Of a DNA stretch of 55,004 nucleotides, positions 52,171-55,004 are shown piece by piece (within the stretch, counting starts at the first letter, position 1; each line of letters opens with the position of its first letter). The notes under the pieces are model-generated. The model saw only the letters and a list, made by a program, of their open reading frames with translations. It was not told the origin of the DNA and made no database searches. This DNA comes from an uncultured Clostridia bacterium. GTDB lineage: Bacteria > Bacillota > Clostridia > TANB77 > CAG-508. The stretch spans positions 1 through 55,004 of the forward strand of contig CAKPGU010000012.1 in NCBI GenBank assembly GCA_934155265.1, given 5' to 3'. The position numbers were made by a program, and so were the translations under genes.

Positions 52171-53613
52171 TTATTCCCTGACCCAAACAGAAACACTTCC
52201 ACCATTACAATAAAATATACCATTTCCATCTTGGTCTGCATATACTTTTTCTTTTACATTTCCAGTAAAATCGTAAAATGTAGAATTTGCCATTCTTTTT
52301 CCTACATTCATCATTTTTCCTCCTCCAGGTCCATCACTCATAATAGTAACCAATCCTGAATTTTGATGTTCTTCATCACCAGTTCTTACCCATGCAATAA
52401 TATCATGATGATCAAAATAATCCTTTTGTTCTCCGTATGCATAATCTCTTCTCAATTTCATTAAGTTTTCTAACATATCTTTTTTAGTATTAACATTTTG
52501 AGTTGGTATCCCATAATAATCACCATAAAATATACATGGCAAACCATCTTTTCTTAACAAGATTAATGCATATGCTAATGGTTTAAACCAATCTGGTATC
52601 CATGAATATAATGCTTGTCCTGGTTCTGTATCATGATTATCTATAAATGTTACAGCTTGATTTGGCATCTCTTTAACAAGTGTATTTTCAAATATTCTTG
52701 CGAAATCATAATATCCACTAGAATTTGCCGCTTCGAATAAATTATAATGTAATGGTACATCAAATAAAGGAATCGTTGAATTTGTTTTTTCAATATATTT
52801 TTTTAAAGAATCTAGATTTCTATTCCAATATTCTCCAACACTTTGCAAATCTTTTCTTGTATCTTTCATTGTCCTTATCCAATCAGCCATAAAACCTGAT
52901 TTTATATGTTTCACTGCATCTAATCTGAAAGCATCAACTCCTGTAATATCTAAGTACCATTTTCCCCATTTATTCAATTCTTCTATAACTTCTGGATTAT
53001 TAAAATCAATATCTGCTCCCATTAAATAATCATAATTACCATTTTCTTGATCTACATTTTGATCCCAATGTTTTCCACTAAACCTAAATATAGCATTTTT
53101 TCTTCCACTCTCGTCCCAATCAGTTCCGTTAAAATGTTTATAATTCCACTTGAAATCTGAATATTTATTGTTTCTCGCTGTAAAATTATATTTCGTCCAT
53201 GCCGTTATTTTTTTTGGTAATGTAGTATCTATATTTCTATTTTGATTTTCTTCTTCACTTGCATATACTGTTTCTGACTCATCTGCTCCTATTTTATGAT
53301 TTAATACTATATCTGCATATACTCTAATTCCATTGTCATGTAAATCCTTTATTGCCTGCAAATATTCATCTTTTGTACCATATTTAGTTTCTATACTTCC
53401 TTTTTGATCAAATTCTCCTAGATCATACAAATCATAAACTGCATATCCCGCATCAAACTTGCCTCCAGCTCCTTTATATGCTGGTGGTAACCATATATCT
53501 GTTATTCCTATTTCTTTTAAATTTTTAGCTTCTCTTGATACTTGTTGCCATAATTTATCTTCTGGTTTTAAGTACCATTCAAAGTATTGCATTAGTATTC
53601 TATTTTCCTTCAT
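52171..53613 (-). CDS. Cytoplasmic alpha-amylase, GH13 family
   Basis: 480 residues, no signal peptide. TIM-barrel with the GH13 regions VYADIVLNH near 98, GVDAFRLDAVKH (nucleophile Asp near 232), SVGEYW (acid/base Glu near 262) and FIDNHDTEP (Asp near 324). MQYFEWY at the start is typical of GH13_5 cytoplasmic/liquefying amylases. It cleaves alpha-1,4 bonds in maltodextrin or glycogen inside the cell. Start ATG after AAAGGAAATACAA. Length is normal for this group. Confidence 0.95.
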   Translation of the reverse strand: MKENRILMQYFEWYLKPEDKLWQQVSREAKNLKEIGITDIWLPPAYKGAGGKFDAGYAVYDLYDLGEFDQKGSIETKYGTKDEYLQAIKDLHDNGIRVYADIVLNHKIGADESETVYASEEENQNRNIDTTLPKKITAWTKYNFTARNNKYSDFKWNYKHFNGTDWDESGRKNAIFRFSGKHWDQNVDQENGNYDYLMGADIDFNNPEVIEELNKWGKWYLDITGVDAFRLDAVKHIKSGFMADWIRTMKDTRKDLQSVGEYWNRNLDSLKKYIEKTNSTIPLFDVPLHYNLFEAANSSGYYDFARIFENTLVKEMPNQAVTFIDNHDTEPGQALYSWIPDWFKPLAYALILLRKDGLPCIFYGDYYGIPTQNVNTKKDMLENLMKLRRDYAYGEQKDYFDHHDIIAWVRTGDEEHQNSGLVTIMSDGPGGGKMMNVGKRMANSTFYDFTGNVKEKVYADQDGNGIFYCNGGSVSVWVRE

Positions 53614-53699
53614 TTGTATTTCCTTTCATACTTTTTATAATATCACTGTTAATAGATTTTTTCAATATTTTAGTCTAAATTTTTATGTAATATTGTTAC

Positions 53700-54374
53700 T
53701 AGATAATGGTTTATTTTTAATTAATCTAAAGAAAGATATTACTCTTGCACAAGGAATTACAATATTAGGTTCAAAAACTCAAGTAACAATATATGTTTTG
53801 TATCCAACTGATGGTACAGGTACTATTCATACTTACACAGATATGAGTAGTGCAAGCAATGCAGATGCAATTGGTGTTCGTACAGCAAGCAGCATTCATG
53901 TAACTGTCCAAAATCTTAATGTTGTGGGAAAAAATTATTATGGATTAATTTATGTTGCTGAGGGGCCAGCTTACCAAAATGTTGTTATTACATACATTAA
54001 TTAGTACTGGTATTATAGAAAATAATCCATTATATTCTTGGTACAAATCAAATGATGAAAATATATCAATTGTTTCAAGTGTAACTTCATCAAAAACAAC
54101 TATATCAAGTAATAATTTATCTGAGTATGAAATTGAATCTTTGCCTAGTCTAAATCTACTAACCTTTCAAACCTCAAAGACACTAAGATTCATCGATTTT
54201 GTGAATTTAGAATTAATTGGTGCTCCTTCAATTATTGAATTTCAAAGACCTATAGTAAATACAAATCCTATGATATTAGGAAGAAAAGATAAAATCTTAA
54301 ATATGTCTGTTGTTGATTCAAGAGCTATAAGTTCAAACTGGTATTTATATGCATATGACCATTACATTCAATAA
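53700..54374 (+). pseudogene. Debris of a pectate-lyase-like adhesive surface protein
   Basis: Two overlapping plus-strand frames. The first (to TAG at 54002) reads FLINLKKDITLAQGITILG, then VTIYVLYPTDGTGTIHTY, ASSIHVTVQNLNVVG and GPAYQNVVITYIN; the second takes over near 53995 as GIIENNPLYSWYKS, then LNMSVVDSRAISSNWYLYAY. Repeated beta strands and GPAYQNVV resemble the pectate-lyase-like adhesive domain of large clostridial surface proteins. There is no start codon with RBS, no signal peptide and no anchor; it is a fragment with at least one frameshift. It accounts for the gap between amylase and Spo0A fragment. Confidence 0.6.
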
Positions 54375-54408
54375 TGGCTATATTTTCTAGTGTTTTCTCA
54401 AATTTATA

Positions 54409-54636
54409 TTATGCACTCTTTAATTCAAGCCTTAGTTTATCAGCAATCATTGCTATAAACTCCGAATTTGTAGGCTTTCCTTTTGCTGCTGAAATTGTAT
54501 AGCCAAATATATTTTCTACTACATCTTGTTGACCTCTTCCCAAAGCAACTTCTATTGCGTGGTGTATTGTACGTTCTACACGTGATGGTGTTGTAGTAAA
54601 TTTGTCGGCGATTTTTGTTAGTTTTCCACATACCAA
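54409..54636 (-). pseudogene. Orphan C-terminal fragment of Spo0A
   Basis: 75 codons from a TTG. KIADKFTTTPSRVERTIHHA, then FGYTISAAKGKPTNSEFIAM and DKLRLELKSA match the last part of the Spo0A DNA-binding domain almost residue for residue. The receiver domain and the first half of the DNA-binding domain are missing, and the frame is closed upstream by TAA near 54665. A functional spo0A must be elsewhere if the strain sporulates. A duplicated or rearranged copy that has lost its front. Confidence 0.8.
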
Positions 54637-54763
54637 TAAATACCTTGTTTGGGTATATATTTATTTGGTCGTTTGTTGGTTTTTTATTAAATTATTTATT
54701 AGTATTTTAATATGTGATTTTTCCATTGTCAATTTTATGAACTATATTTTTTTTAATTTTCAT

Positions 54764-54791
54764 TTGACAAATAAAAAAAAGGTGTTATTAT
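54764..54791 (+). promoter_or_regulatory. Promoter-like site without a gene
   Basis: TTGACA (54764-54769), 16-nt spacer, TATTAT (54786-54791). No reading frame or tRNA follows in the remaining 213 bases to the window end; I see only AT-rich text there, with GCAAGGAAGCCTCG near 54888. A small RNA or a gene beyond the edge are possible. The 368-nt stretch 54637-55004 otherwise holds nothing recognisable. Confidence 0.5.
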
Positions 54792-55004
54792 ATAGTTACA
54801 TTAGACAATGTACCTTAGTTCGGGTTGTGTATATTGTTTGCTTGTATGTGTATTGTAACTGCACATACTTTTTTTATGCTCAAAAAAAGCAAGGAAGCCT
54901 CGTAACAACTTCCTCACTTCGACTATGTATGACAACAATTATTTTGTTTTACTATAATATTCTACACCTGAATAACTGCCATCTTTGTTCAATCTCCTAT
55001 TCGC

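Noticed and set aside
53459..53700. First part of a plus-strand frame ahead of the adhesin fragment
   Set aside because: This part is antisense to the amylase start and has no ribosome-binding site; only the text after about 53700 looks like protein.

Overview
The window is very AT-rich and has the gene content of a low-GC, Gram-positive, endospore-forming member of the Clostridia, probably a gut-type lineage. The sporulation regulator SpoIIID, a Spo0A fragment, CdaA, IreB, RecO/Era/YqzL, a HtrA protease, a sortase and strong AGGAG ribosome-binding sites all point this way. I cannot name the species. Nearly all genes are on the minus strand, and most of the start codons chosen here are set by the ribosome-binding site.

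Layout. (1) 1-15110: a long minus-strand surface-polysaccharide operon. It holds a Wzm/Wzt-type ABC exporter whose ATPase carries a carbohydrate-binding tail, several GT2 glycosyltransferases, three polyprenyl-phosphate-type GT2 enzymes (one fused to a GtrA-like flippase domain), two large multi-pass proteins that could be GT-C transferases, a DUF2304 protein and a phosphodiester glycosidase. (2) 15135-19439: recO, a yqzL-like gene, era and a 763-codon protein of unknown function. (3) 19474-24570: a tRNA-Met followed by a decayed mobile island with a serine-recombinase tail, an APH-like kinase, a P-loop kinase, a frameshifted YhcG/DUF1016 nuclease, TnpV and two orphan genes, one of them behind a perfect consensus promoter. 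(4) 24558-46675: housekeeping genes (truA, cdaA, pyrimidine phosphorylase, rnhB, htrA, spoIIID, a DnaB-like ATPase, dprA, folD, ligA, sortase, HIT, a short alaS, rbgA, a HAM1-like NTPase, DUF1292, ruvX). (5) 46683-50825: ireB, then a GAF/degenerate-GGDEF protein, a TadZ/MinD-like ATPase with AT-hooks and tandem LPGFENN repeats, and a small two-helix membrane protein. (6) 51072-55004: a decay zone with a damaged nitroreductase, an AraC remnant, tRNA-Gly, an intact cytoplasmic alpha-amylase, adhesin debris and an orphan Spo0A C-terminal fragment.

How the genes fit together. The polysaccharide region looks like a system in which cytoplasmic GT2 enzymes build a chain on a lipid, the ABC transporter exports it, and lipid-phosphate sugars made by the GtrB-like enzymes are used outside the membrane by the multi-pass proteins to decorate it (inference). 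The group at 46683-50825 is the best candidate for an undescribed system: a MinD/TadZ-like ATPase with DNA-binding hooks, a catalytically dead GGDEF sensor and a small membrane protein are placed to be co-transcribed with IreB, a protein tied to Ser/Thr-kinase signalling.

Genome decay is prominent. At least eight broken genes or gene fragments can be read, and several hairpin elements of related design sit directly after stop codons. All calls come from reading the sequence; no database search was run.
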